This document shows, piece by piece, positions 7,173-13,745 of a stretch of 27,504 bases of DNA; position 1 is the stretch's first letter, and each line of letters opens with the position of its first letter. Below the pieces are notes generated by a model. The model was not told the DNA's origin and did not search any database. It was given only the letters and a program-made list of their open reading frames with translations. A program made the position numbers and the translations under genes. The stretch is from an uncultured Faecalibacterium sp. (GTDB taxonomy: Bacteria; Bacillota; Clostridia; Oscillospirales; Ruminococcaceae), in NCBI GenBank assembly GCA_934518555.1, contig CAKSXW010000022.1, positions 1 through 27,504 of the forward strand, written 5' to 3'.

Positions 7173-7626
7173 GGTAAGAATCCTCCATTCTGATTTTCAC
7201 AACGGCTTTGTGTACCTTGGTGCAGCCGGGCCGGGCCATGCCGGGCTTGTGGAGCTCTGTGGGGAAGAACAGGACGAACCGCCCCTGCCCCAAAGCTCCG
7301 GTGACCACGCTGGCACTGTCCTGGAAGCCGCAGTCTCCGCTGAACTGGCCCACCTCCGGGCCGGCGGCGTTGGTGTAGCCCCAGGCCTCGCTGCCGGTCA
7401 GGTCTATCTGCAGGTCGGCGTAGCACTTGTGGTATTCCGGGTGATAGCCCTGGTCCGGGTGCAGGTCGGCGTCCATCACGTTGATGAACACCTCATCTCC
7501 GTCCACCTGGGTGCGGCCCAGGGGCAGGGCGGCCAGGTCGTGGGTCAGCAGGTAGTCGATGGCGGTGTCCAGGTTCCGGTGCAGGCCTTTATATCGGCCC
7601 AGATGCTGCAAAGAATCGCAGATCAT
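7165..7626 (-). CDS. YhcH/YjgK/YiaL-family (DUF386) protein
   Basis: 153 residues from ATG 7626, which has GGAGGG eleven bases upstream. It matches the YhcH/YjgK/YiaL family, cupin-fold proteins often found in nan operons: MICDSLQHLGRYKGLHRNLDTAIDYL at the N-terminus, the metal-site region EYHKCYADLQIDLTGSE, and FPTELHKPGMA...VHKAVVKI at the C-terminus. Family members such as E. coli NanQ accelerate sialic acid anomer interconversion, supplying the open form that the lyase uses; a similar role here is inferred. It lies between nanA and nanE, separated from nanA by a hairpin and overlapping nanE by eight bases. Confidence 0.87.
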   Translation of the reverse strand: MICDSLQHLGRYKGLHRNLDTAIDYLLTHDLAALPLGRTQVDGDEVFINVMDADLHPDQGYHPEYHKCYADLQIDLTGSEAWGYTNAAGPEVGQFSGDCGFQDSASVVTGALGQGRFVLFFPTELHKPGMARPGCTKVHKAVVKIRMEDSYHG

Positions 7627-7642
7627 GTGTGTTCCCTCCAAC

Positions 7643-7693
7643 AAAAAGAAGCACCCTCCTCCCCCTCTGGAAAAGAGACGGAGAGGGGGTGCT
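7643..7693 (-). terminator. intercistronic hairpin between nanA and yhcH
   Basis: On the minus strand, AGCACCC (7693-7687) pairs with GGGTGCT (7656-7650), and CCTCT (7686-7682) pairs with AGAGG (7668-7664). The hairpin has an internal bulge and is followed by TTCTTTTT. It could act as a partial terminator or processing site that sets the ratio of nanA to the downstream genes. Its purine/pyrimidine sequence also resembles a dispersed repeat (compare 24828-24853). Confidence 0.5.
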
Positions 7694-7701
7694 GTTGTGT
7701 T

Positions 7702-8631
7702 TTACAGGCTGGCGATGGCGGCCTCGATCATGGCCTGTGCCTGGGCCACGATGGGCTCATCCTCGGGGATCAGGCCGGGCATGGGATCCCGGACGCTGCC
7801 CAGCTCCAGGCCGTACATCCGGCGCAGGATCTCCTTCTGCACGGCGTAGAGGTTGCCGTGGGCAGAGCACATCTTGTAGATGATGCGGTTGGCCTGGTAC
7901 TGGATAGCCCGGGCTGCGGCGATCTCGCCCTTTTCCAGGTGCTCATTCATGGCCAGGTACAGCTCCGGCATTACGGCGTAGGTGCCGCCGATGCCGCCGT
8001 CGGCACCGATGACACGGCCGGAAACGAACTGCTCATCGGGGCCGTTGAACACCACAAAGTTGCCCTCGCCCCGGGCGGCGATGCCGGCGTCCTTGAACAT
8101 CTGGATGTCCTGGGTGGGCATGGAGCTGTTCTTCACGGCCACCACGTTGGGGTTCTTCAGCATCTCGTTCAGCAGGCTCATGGTCAGGGCCGTGCCAGCC
8201 AACTGGGGGATGTTGTAGATGACGAACTCCGTGTTGGGGGCAGCAGCGGACATATCGTTCCAGTACTTGGCAATGGCGTACTCCGGCAGGTGGAAGTAGA
8301 TGGGAGGAATGGAGGCAATGGCGTCCACGCCCACGCTCTCGGCATGACGGGCCAGCTCCACACTGTCAGCAGTGTTGTTGCAGCCCACATGGGCAATGAC
8401 CGTGATCTTGCCCTTGGCCTCGCTCATCACAGCCTCCAGAACGGTCTTGCGCTCTGCCACGCTCTGGTAGATGCACTCGCCGGAGGAGCCGCCTACATAC
8501 ACGCCCTTGACGCCCTTGGCGATCAGATGACGGGTAAGGGCCTTGACGCCCTCCACCGAGATGTTGCCCTCAGCGTCATAGCAGGCGTAAAAGGCAGGGA
8601 ACACACCCTGATATTTCTTGATATCTTTCAT
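7702..8631 (-). CDS. nanA: N-acetylneuraminate lyase
   Basis: 309 residues of the DHDPS/NAL family of class I aldolases. It cleaves N-acetylneuraminate to N-acetylmannosamine and pyruvate in the cytosol. GGSSGE (47-52) binds the pyruvate carboxylate, Tyr139 in IYNIP is the proton donor, and Lys167 in VAVKNSS forms the Schiff base; both positions are close to those in E. coli NanA (137 and 165). The length is typical. The assignment to NAL, not dihydrodipicolinate synthase, rests on GGSSGE, on IYNIP and on the neighbours. It starts at ATG 8631 with AAGAAGGG upstream, 188 bp after the permease gene, so it could have its own promoter. Confidence 0.93.
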   Translation of the reverse strand: MKDIKKYQGVFPAFYACYDAEGNISVEGVKALTRHLIAKGVKGVYVGGSSGECIYQSVAERKTVLEAVMSEAKGKITVIAHVGCNNTADSVELARHAESVGVDAIASIPPIYFHLPEYAIAKYWNDMSAAAPNTEFVIYNIPQLAGTALTMSLLNEMLKNPNVVAVKNSSMPTQDIQMFKDAGIAARGEGNFVVFNGPDEQFVSGRVIGADGGIGGTYAVMPELYLAMNEHLEKGEIAAARAIQYQANRIIYKMCSAHGNLYAVQKEILRRMYGLELGSVRDPMPGLIPEDEPIVAQAQAMIEAAIASL

Positions 8632-8648
8632 GTTTCAAACCCTTCTTT

Positions 8649-8658
8649 AATTATAATT
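8649..8658 (-). promoter_or_regulatory. possible nanA -10 box and small palindrome
   Basis: The perfect 10-bp palindrome AATTATAATT contains TATAAT on the minus strand (8655-8650), in an A/T-rich patch about 20 bp before the nanA start. No convincing -35 box lies 17 bp upstream (ACGAGC) and TTGATA is only 11 bp away. This is a weak candidate for an internal promoter. Confidence 0.25.
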
Positions 8659-8819
8659 GTAAGTTGTATCAAGCTCGTACGCTTTCCAGTTCGGGCAGCG
8701 GCATCAGTGCCCTCTTGCGGTGCCCTGCATCCGCTTCGACCCTTGGGCGGGTCTTGCGTCTTGCAGACCGCTGCGCCAAAAATTTCTCCCTGTTTCGGCC
8801 GCAGGCCGCGGTCGCAATT
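8659..8819. other. G+C-rich non-coding gap before nanA
   Basis: No gene is seen. The stretch carries small inverted repeats such as GACCC-TTGGGC-GGGTC (8738-8753) and CGGCC-GCA-GGCCG (around 8798-8810), plus repeated CTTGCG/CTTGCA words. None has a T run. It may be a dispersed intergenic repeat or mRNA-stabilising structure between the permease and lyase genes. Confidence 0.4.
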
Positions 8820-9791
8820 TTAGCCTTTGACCGCACCCATTGCGATGCCCTTGGTGAAGTACTTCTGGAAGATGAGGAAGATGATGATGATAGGCACAGC
8901 AGCCAGGGCGGCACCGGCCATGATCAGGCCAAAGTCGGTGCTGTTCTCAGCCTGCAGCTTGGCAATGCCCAGGGAGATGGTCAGGTTGCTGGTGCTGGAC
9001 AGCATGATCAACTGCATGAAGTAGTCGTTCCAGCTGTTGATGAAGGTGAAGATGGCCAGGGCACCGATGCCGGGCTTGACCATGGGCAGCACGATCTTGA
9101 CAAAGGTACGGGCCTCGCTGGCACCGTCGATGCGGGCCGCTTCCAGCATTTCGGTGGGAATGCCCTCACTGAACTGCTTCATCAGGAACACGCCAAAGGG
9201 CCAGCCTACGATGGGGAAGATCACGGCCCAGATGGTGTTGTACAGGTTCAGGGCACTCATCTCACGGAGCAGGGGGATCAGGATGACCTGCTTGGGCAGA
9301 GCCATGGCGCAGACGATGAGGGTGAACAGCAGCTTGCGGCCTACGAACCGCTTTTTGGCCAGGGCATAACCGGCCATGGCAGCGGTGAGGCAGGTGAGGA
9401 TCATGGACATGACCGCCATGAACACGGTGTTGATCATCCAGCGGATGGCGGCAGGAGCCGTGGGGCCTACGGAGAAGTAGATGGGCTCGCCGTTGGCACT
9501 GAACTTAGAGCCAAAGGGCACTGCCAGCTGCCACAGAGGGGCACGTTTGCCGGCAAACAGCTTCTGATAGTTGGTCAGCACCCACTGGCTGGGCCACCAC
9601 TCCGGGGTGGTGGCGTTGATGGCTGCACCGGTCTTGAAGGAGCCGGTGATGATCCAGTACAGGGGGAAGGCAAACAGCACTGCCATGATGCTGATGAGGA
9701 TCAGGGCCAAAATGGTGTAGGCGCTCATCTTTTTGAGCTTGCTGGGATGGCGCTTCAACGGTTTTTGCTTTGTTGCAGCAGTTGCACTCAT
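8820..9791 (-). CDS. sugar ABC transporter permease (MalG-type), sialic-acid operon
   Basis: 323 residues, an inner-membrane permease of the MalG type of the carbohydrate uptake family 1 transporters. Six hydrophobic segments are visible, the first at about residues 25-48. The EAA loop EAARIDGASEARTFVKIVLPMVKPG in the C-terminal half is the docking site for the ATPase. A long extracytoplasmic loop lies between the first two helices (about residues 50-110), common in MalG-like proteins. It starts at ATG 9791 behind a near-perfect AAGGAGGTG that overlaps the stop of the other permease, so translation is probably coupled. Sialic acid as substrate is inferred from the operon. Confidence 0.9.
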   Translation of the reverse strand: MSATAATKQKPLKRHPSKLKKMSAYTILALILISIMAVLFAFPLYWIITGSFKTGAAINATTPEWWPSQWVLTNYQKLFAGKRAPLWQLAVPFGSKFSANGEPIYFSVGPTAPAAIRWMINTVFMAVMSMILTCLTAAMAGYALAKKRFVGRKLLFTLIVCAMALPKQVILIPLLREMSALNLYNTIWAVIFPIVGWPFGVFLMKQFSEGIPTEMLEAARIDGASEARTFVKIVLPMVKPGIGALAIFTFINSWNDYFMQLIMLSSTSNLTISLGIAKLQAENSTDFGLIMAGAALAAVPIIIIFLIFQKYFTKGIAMGAVKG

Positions 9792-9805
9792 TGTTTTGCA
9801 CCTCC

Positions 9806-10720
9806 TTAATTATCCTGGTTGCCCAGCTTGAACTGGACAGCCGACAGGATGGCGATGATCACCGCCAGCACCACACCCATGGCGTTGCCGTAGCCGTACT
9901 TGTACTGCTTGAAGGCCGTGTAGTAGATGTAGAACATGATGGTATCGGTCTTGTGGTTGGGGCCGCCGGAGGTCAGCAGCTGGATCAGTGCAAAACACTG
10001 GAAGGAGTTGATGGTGGTGATCACCAGGATGTACAGGGTGGTGGGCATAATGGCCGGCCACTTGATCTTCCAGAAGCACTGGAAGTCGGTGGCACCGTCT
10101 ACCTCAGCCGCCTCCACGATGGACTGGTCCACGTTGCCCAGGGCCGACACATACAGCACGATGGGCTGGCCCACAGAGGTAGTAAGAAGGATCAGGATGA
10201 TACAGCCCAAGGCGAACCGCTCGTCACCCAGCCAGTTGATGTTTTTGTCGAGGATGCCCAGGCTCTTGCCCAGGTAGTTGAAGATGCCGTAGTAGTTGTT
10301 GTACATCCACTTCCACACCACGGTAACTGCCACAGAGCCGGTGACCACCGGCAGGTAGAACACGCAGCGGAACAAGCTGGTGGCCCATTCCGGCAGGTCT
10401 ACGATGGCAGAGGATACCCACAGGGAGAAGATACAGGTAACAGGCACCGAGACGATGACGATGACAAAGGTGTTTTTCAGTGCGCCCAGGAAGATGGGGT
10501 CAGCAAACAGGGTCTTGTAGTTGGCCATGCCCACAAAGATGTCGGCACGGTTCATGGTGGAGTCAAAAAAGCTGGTGACCACGCACAGCACCATGGGGTA
10601 GATGACAAAGCCCAGGAAGAAGATCAGGCTGGGCAGCAGGAAGCAATAGGAGGCAAAGGTCTCGCGCCGGACCAGCGCACTGCTGCGCTTTGGCTCCTTG
10701 ATCGCCGTTTTAGCAGCCAA
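9806..10720 (-). CDS. sugar ABC transporter permease (MalF-type), sialic-acid operon
   Basis: 304 residues from the proposed TTG start at 10720, which has AAAGGA twelve bases upstream. A GTG at 10777 is in frame, but it lies inside a hairpin and has no ribosome binding site, so it is rejected. The protein has about six membrane segments beginning with YCFLLPSLIFFLGFVIYPM, and the EAA loop VEAAEVDGATDFQCFWKIKWPAIMP. It pairs with the following MalG-type gene to form the translocation channel for the binding protein encoded upstream. The start codon is the uncertain point; the function is clear. Confidence 0.88.
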   Translation of the reverse strand: MAAKTAIKEPKRSSALVRRETFASYCFLLPSLIFFLGFVIYPMVLCVVTSFFDSTMNRADIFVGMANYKTLFADPIFLGALKNTFVIVIVSVPVTCIFSLWVSSAIVDLPEWATSLFRCVFYLPVVTGSVAVTVVWKWMYNNYYGIFNYLGKSLGILDKNINWLGDERFALGCIILILLTTSVGQPIVLYVSALGNVDQSIVEAAEVDGATDFQCFWKIKWPAIMPTTLYILVITTINSFQCFALIQLLTSGGPNHKTDTIMFYIYYTAFKQYKYGYGNAMGVVLAVIIAILSAVQFKLGNQDN

Positions 10721-10764
10721 GAGAATCACCAATCCTTTCGATGACAGTGGTTTTTCATAAGAAA

Positions 10765-10791
10765 GCCCCTCCCTCACCCGGAGGAAGGGGC
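10765..10791 (-). terminator. intercistronic hairpin between binding protein and permease
   Basis: An 11-bp stem with one G-U pair (10765-10775 with 10781-10791) and a 5-base loop, followed on the minus strand by TTTCTT. It sits 41 bp after the binding protein stop codon. Such hairpins usually make the binding protein mRNA more abundant than the permease mRNA by partial termination or 3' end protection. Confidence 0.65.
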
Positions 10792-10831
10792 AATCGGTCT
10801 GGGGGTGATATGAATTCAGAAGAGACTGGAT

Positions 10832-12184
10832 TTATGCCTCGGCAGCAGCGGCAGCGTTTGCATTGTCCACAAAGGTCTTGACGGCGGTGTCAACAGCCTC
10901 GCCGGAGCCCACGCGCTGCAGCATGTTCCACCACTCGGTACGAGCAGTTGCCCAGCCCGGAGTGATCTGGTAGTAGTCGCCCAGGTAGCCCATGAACTTG
11001 CTGTACTCGCTCATGACCTCGTTGCCGGCGTAGATGTCGCCCACGCTGGTACGGACGGGGAAGTAGGTGGAAGCCAGGACGCTGTCCTTCACCTGGTCGG
11101 GGTCGGCAGCGATAAAGCTGATGAAGGTCTTGGCAGCCTCGATCTTGGCCTCGTCGCCGTTGTCAAAGATGCCGAAGCCCCAGATGCCGCCGCACAGCTT
11201 GGGATCACCGCTGTCGGTGGGGAATGCCATGGGGAAGATCTCGTCGCCGCTGATGGTCTGGCCGGCAGCAGCGGTATCAGCGTTCAGCTGCTGAGCGATG
11301 TTCCAGCAGAATGCCATCTGCAGGGTGCCGTTGCGGAACAGGGTGATCTCCTCGCCGCCGTTGATGGAGGGGTCAAAGTTGACGCCCTTAGCGTCGTACA
11401 GAGTCTGGATAGCCTTGATATTCTCGGCAGAGTCGGCGGTGTACTTGGTGTGAGCTGCATCGGTAAAGGTGCCGCCGTACATATTGTTGATGATAGCACG
11501 GGTGCCCTGGTCGCCGCCCTGGCCGCTGCAGTAGATAGCTGCCACGTTCTCGTAGCCGGCGTTGTACAGAGCGTCCACAGTGTTCAGGAAGCCCTCAGTG
11601 CTCCAGGTGTGCTTGTCGGTGTCGATGTACTTGTCAGCGCCCACTTCCTTGACCTTGGTCATGTTCACGGCCATGCAGTGTGCGGTCATGCACAGGGGAT
11701 ACTCGTAGTAATCGCCCTTGTCGTTGCGGCAGGCAGACTCCACAGACTCGTAGATGTCCTTCTTGGCATCGTCGGTCCACAGGTCGTTCAGGGGAGCCAT
11801 CACGCCCTTAGCGCCCCAGTTGGCAACCAGACGCTCGGGGCCTTCCATGACCAGGTCCGGTGCGCTGCCGCCCTCGATGGCGGTGTTCACCTGATCGTCG
11901 CCATTGGTGTAATCCAGGTACTCCACAGTGACCTTGATATCAGGGTACTTGGCGTTGAAGTTGGAGATCAGGTTCTGGACGGTGTCGTCGTTGCCCCAGC
12001 CGCCGATGGGGTAGGTCCACAGCGTGATGCTGGCTCCGGTAGCAGCTGCGCTGGCAGCAGAGGAAGCGGTGGAGGAAGCAGGGGTGGTGCTGGAAGAAGA
12101 ACCGCCGCAGGCGGCCAGTGCACCGGCAGCGCCCAGGATACCGGCAGCCTTCAGGAAGGAACGGCGGGAAATGCAGTTTTTCAT
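10832..12184 (-). CDS. extracellular solute-binding lipoprotein, probable sialic acid receptor
   Basis: 450 residues of the family 1 extracellular solute-binding proteins. The N-terminus is a lipoprotein signal: basic start, hydrophobic GILGAAGALAAC with lipobox LAAC (Cys26), then a Ser/Thr/Ala-rich linker. The signal also contains SRRSFLK, an exact twin-arginine (Tat) pattern. The mature part reads ITLWTYPIGGWGNDDT..., typical of sugar-binding proteins. As first gene of an operon with nanA and nanE, it should be membrane-anchored outside and pass sialic acid, or an anhydro form of it, to the two permeases. ATG 12184 has AAGGAG upstream. It is divergent from the RpiR regulator. Confidence 0.88.
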   Translation of the reverse strand: MKNCISRRSFLKAAGILGAAGALAACGGSSSSTTPASSTASSAASAAATGASITLWTYPIGGWGNDDTVQNLISNFNAKYPDIKVTVEYLDYTNGDDQVNTAIEGGSAPDLVMEGPERLVANWGAKGVMAPLNDLWTDDAKKDIYESVESACRNDKGDYYEYPLCMTAHCMAVNMTKVKEVGADKYIDTDKHTWSTEGFLNTVDALYNAGYENVAAIYCSGQGGDQGTRAIINNMYGGTFTDAAHTKYTADSAENIKAIQTLYDAKGVNFDPSINGGEEITLFRNGTLQMAFCWNIAQQLNADTAAAGQTISGDEIFPMAFPTDSGDPKLCGGIWGFGIFDNGDEAKIEAAKTFISFIAADPDQVKDSVLASTYFPVRTSVGDIYAGNEVMSEYSKFMGYLGDYYQITPGWATARTEWWNMLQRVGSGEAVDTAVKTFVDNANAAAAAEA

Positions 12185-12274
12185 GATAGATTCTCCTTGT
12201 TCTTCATCTTCGATCAGCGAGATCGAACCTCGGATGTTGCGGCTGCTCGCGTCCGCAGCCGTTGTTGTAGCTTC

Positions 12275-12303
12275 ATTATAGAAAAATATTTTCATTTTGT
12301 CTA
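12275..12303 (-). promoter_or_regulatory. promoter of the nan operon
   Basis: On the minus strand TAGACA (12303-12298), 17-bp spacer, TATAAT (12280-12275): five of six and six of six matches. The leader to the ATG is about 80 bases. The spacer is filled by an operator-like palindrome, which fits repression by steric hindrance. Confidence 0.8.
12279..12295. promoter_or_regulatory. candidate NanR operator 1
   Basis: TAGAAAA-ATA-TTTTCAT, a 17-bp imperfect palindrome between the -35 and -10 boxes of the nan promoter. It is the weakest member of three sites that fit NTGAAAA-N3-TTTTCAN. Two further half-sites TTTTCA lie at 12311-12316 and 12321-12326, 10 bp apart. Confidence 0.5.
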
Positions 12304-12438
12304 TGCATGGTTTTCATAAATTTTCAGTCCAGGAGAGAGCAATCTGCACAAATGTGTGGGATATCAGAAAAAACACAAATAAAATGTGAAGATTGCTTGT
12401 GGAAAAGGTTACAAAACGGTACAAGAGCCGGAATGCAT

Positions 12439-12455
12439 CTGAAAAGGCTTTTCAG
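12439..12455. promoter_or_regulatory. candidate NanR operator 2
   Basis: CTGAAAAGGCTTTTCAG, a perfect 8-bp inverted repeat around one central base. It lies between the divergent nan and rpiR promoters. Its centre is 33 bp, about three helical turns, from that of operator 3. Confidence 0.6.
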
Positions 12456-12471
12456 TGCAGAAAAGATAAAA

Positions 12472-12488
12472 ATGAAAAGCATTTTCAT
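12472..12488. promoter_or_regulatory. candidate NanR operator 3
   Basis: ATGAAAAGCATTTTCAT, with perfect 7-bp arms around a 3-base centre. It matches operator 2 at ten of the twelve TGAAAA/TTTTCA core positions or better and lies on the same helix face. Confidence 0.6.
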
Positions 12489-12563
12489 AAAATGAAGCGA
12501 TTTTTCTCCGGAAACTGTGAGCTCTGCACAGAACTGGAGGCAAAAATGTGGGCAATGCGCCCC

Positions 12564-12592
12564 TTGCGGAGCCTGCTCTTTTTTCTTATACT
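12564..12592 (+). promoter_or_regulatory. promoter of the RpiR-family regulator gene
   Basis: TTGCGG (12564-12569), 17-bp spacer, TATACT (12587-12592), about 68 bp before the start codon. The -10 box is good and the -35 box weak, as is usual for regulator genes. Confidence 0.5.
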
Positions 12593-12660
12593 TTTAATAA
12601 GAAGGTAAAACAACAGCAGCGGCACCGGCTTTGCCCGGGGGCCGGGTTAGGAGAAGGAGA

Positions 12661-13506
12661 ATGTCTACAAATTTTTGGGAGCTGTTGCAGCAGCACCAGG
12701 GGGACCTGACCAAATCCGGCCGCACGGTGGCCGATTACCTGGTGCAGCACGCAGCGGAGGCACAGTACCTGTCCATTTCGTCCTTGGCCAGGGAATGCCA
12801 GGTGGCAGAGGCCACGGTGTTCCGGTTCTGCCGGTCCCTGGGCTTTGAGGGCTACCATGAGATGAGGATCGCCCTGGCTCAGGCCAACGCCACCGGGGTG
12901 CTGGTGAATCAGCAGGCACCCAGCCCCGATGCCGACACCGCCACCCTCTGTGAGCACGCATCGGCTCTTTTTATGACCGCCATCAACGGCACCCAGAACG
13001 CCCTGTCGCCGGAGGCAGTGGACCAGGCAGTGGCACTGCTGCGGCAGGCAAAGCAGGTGTACTGCATGGGCCAGGGCGGCAGCATGGTGGTGGCAGATGA
13101 GATCTGCGCCCGGTTTGCCTGTGTCACCAACAAGTTCCGTGCCACCGGGGACAGCCATATGCAGATCATGGCAGCCAGCCTCATGACCCCCCAGGACGTG
13201 GTGTTGTTCGTTTCCTACTCCGGTGCCACCCGGGATATGATGGAGACCCTGCGTGTGGTAAAGGAGACCGGGGCCAAGGTGGTCCTCATTACCCATTATG
13301 AGGATTCTCCCGGTGCCAAGCTGGCGGATATCGTGCTGCTGTGCGGTGCTCAGGAAAGCCCCCTGGATTCCGGCAGCATCCCCATCAAGGTGGCGGTGCT
13401 GTATGTGGCAGAGGTGCTGGTGCTGCGGTTTTTGCTGGACGACAAACAGCGTACCACCGAGGCCCAGGAGCGTACCACCGAGGCCCTGGCAGTAAAGATG
13501 CTGTAA
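12661..13506 (+). CDS. RpiR-family transcriptional regulator, probable NanR
   Basis: 281 residues from ATG 12661, with AGGAGAAGGAGA directly upstream. The N-terminal helix-turn-helix domain of the RpiR family covers about residues 1-77, including SISSLARECQVAEATVFRFCRSLGFEGYHEMRIAL. A SIS sugar-phosphate-binding domain covers about 120-255 (VYCMGQGGSMVVADEI, FVSYSGATRDMMETLRVVKETGAKVVLITH). RpiR-type NanR proteins respond to ManNAc-6-P or GlcNAc-6-P. Being divergent from the nan operon and next to operator-like palindromes, it is the likely local repressor. The C-terminus holds a 7-codon duplication (RTTEAQE-RTTEALA). The ligand and target are inferred. Confidence 0.88.
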   Translation: MSTNFWELLQQHQGDLTKSGRTVADYLVQHAAEAQYLSISSLARECQVAEATVFRFCRSLGFEGYHEMRIALAQANATGVLVNQQAPSPDADTATLCEHASALFMTAINGTQNALSPEAVDQAVALLRQAKQVYCMGQGGSMVVADEICARFACVTNKFRATGDSHMQIMAASLMTPQDVVLFVSYSGATRDMMETLRVVKETGAKVVLITHYEDSPGAKLADIVLLCGAQESPLDSGSIPIKVAVLYVAEVLVLRFLLDDKQRTTEAQERTTEALAVKML

Positions 13507-13537
13507 GCCTTGCATTCTGTGCAAAAAAAGGTACGGC

Positions 13538-13557
13538 TTTTGTGACATCTCACAAAA
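13538..13557. promoter_or_regulatory. operator-like palindrome upstream of the glp operon
   Basis: Perfect 8-bp arms TTTTGTGA and TCACAAAA around CATC, just upstream of the -35 box of the glp promoter. It is A/T-rich with no T run after it, so it is not a good terminator for the regulator gene. A second inverted repeat CGCAAAA/TTTTGCG lies at 13560-13582. The binding protein is unknown. Confidence 0.45.
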
Positions 13558-13570
13558 AACGCAAAACATC

Positions 13571-13599
13571 TTGCTTTTTGCGGCCTGAGCAGGTAAGAT
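13571..13599 (+). promoter_or_regulatory. promoter of the glycerol-3-P dehydrogenase operon
   Basis: TTGCTT (13571-13576), 17-bp spacer, TAAGAT (13594-13599). The -35 box is weak. Transcription would start near 13606, giving a leader of about 140 bases that contains the terminator at 13634-13683. Confidence 0.45.
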
Positions 13600-13633
13600 A
13601 AAAACAACAAGTGCTGTTTGTTTCAAGAGATAT

Positions 13634-13683
13634 GAGCGAAACGAGCAAGGGCAATTGCCTTTGGTTCGGTTCGCTCTTTTTTT
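13634..13683 (+). terminator. leader terminator (attenuator) of the glp operon
   Basis: The outer stem GAGCGAA (13634-13640) pairs with TTCGCTC (13670-13676). An inner stem AAGG(G)CAATTGCCTT lies around 13647-13661. Seven T residues follow at 13677-13683. It sits in the untranslated leader 62 bp before the start codon, so readthrough must be controlled. The leader of glpK has a similar element, which suggests a GlpP-type RNA-binding antiterminator. Confidence 0.75.
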
Positions 13684-13745
13684 GTACAAATGGCCACCGC
13701 CGGCTCCCCACGGGCCCAGGCAGAACGGACAGGAGGAAAAGAACA

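Noticed and set aside
8650..8672. TTGATA and TATAAT upstream of nanA as a complete promoter
   Set aside because: The spacer is only 11 bp; kept only as a weak possible -10 element.
10721..10777. Longer N-terminus of the MalF-type permease from a GTG at 10777
   Set aside because: The GTG lies within the intercistronic hairpin and has no ribosome binding site; the TTG at 10720 follows AAAGGA.
13611..13745. N-terminal extension of the GlpA-like protein, including an ATG at 13632
   Set aside because: It would translate through the leader terminator; the ATG at 13746 has AGGAGG and begins directly with the FAD-binding motif.
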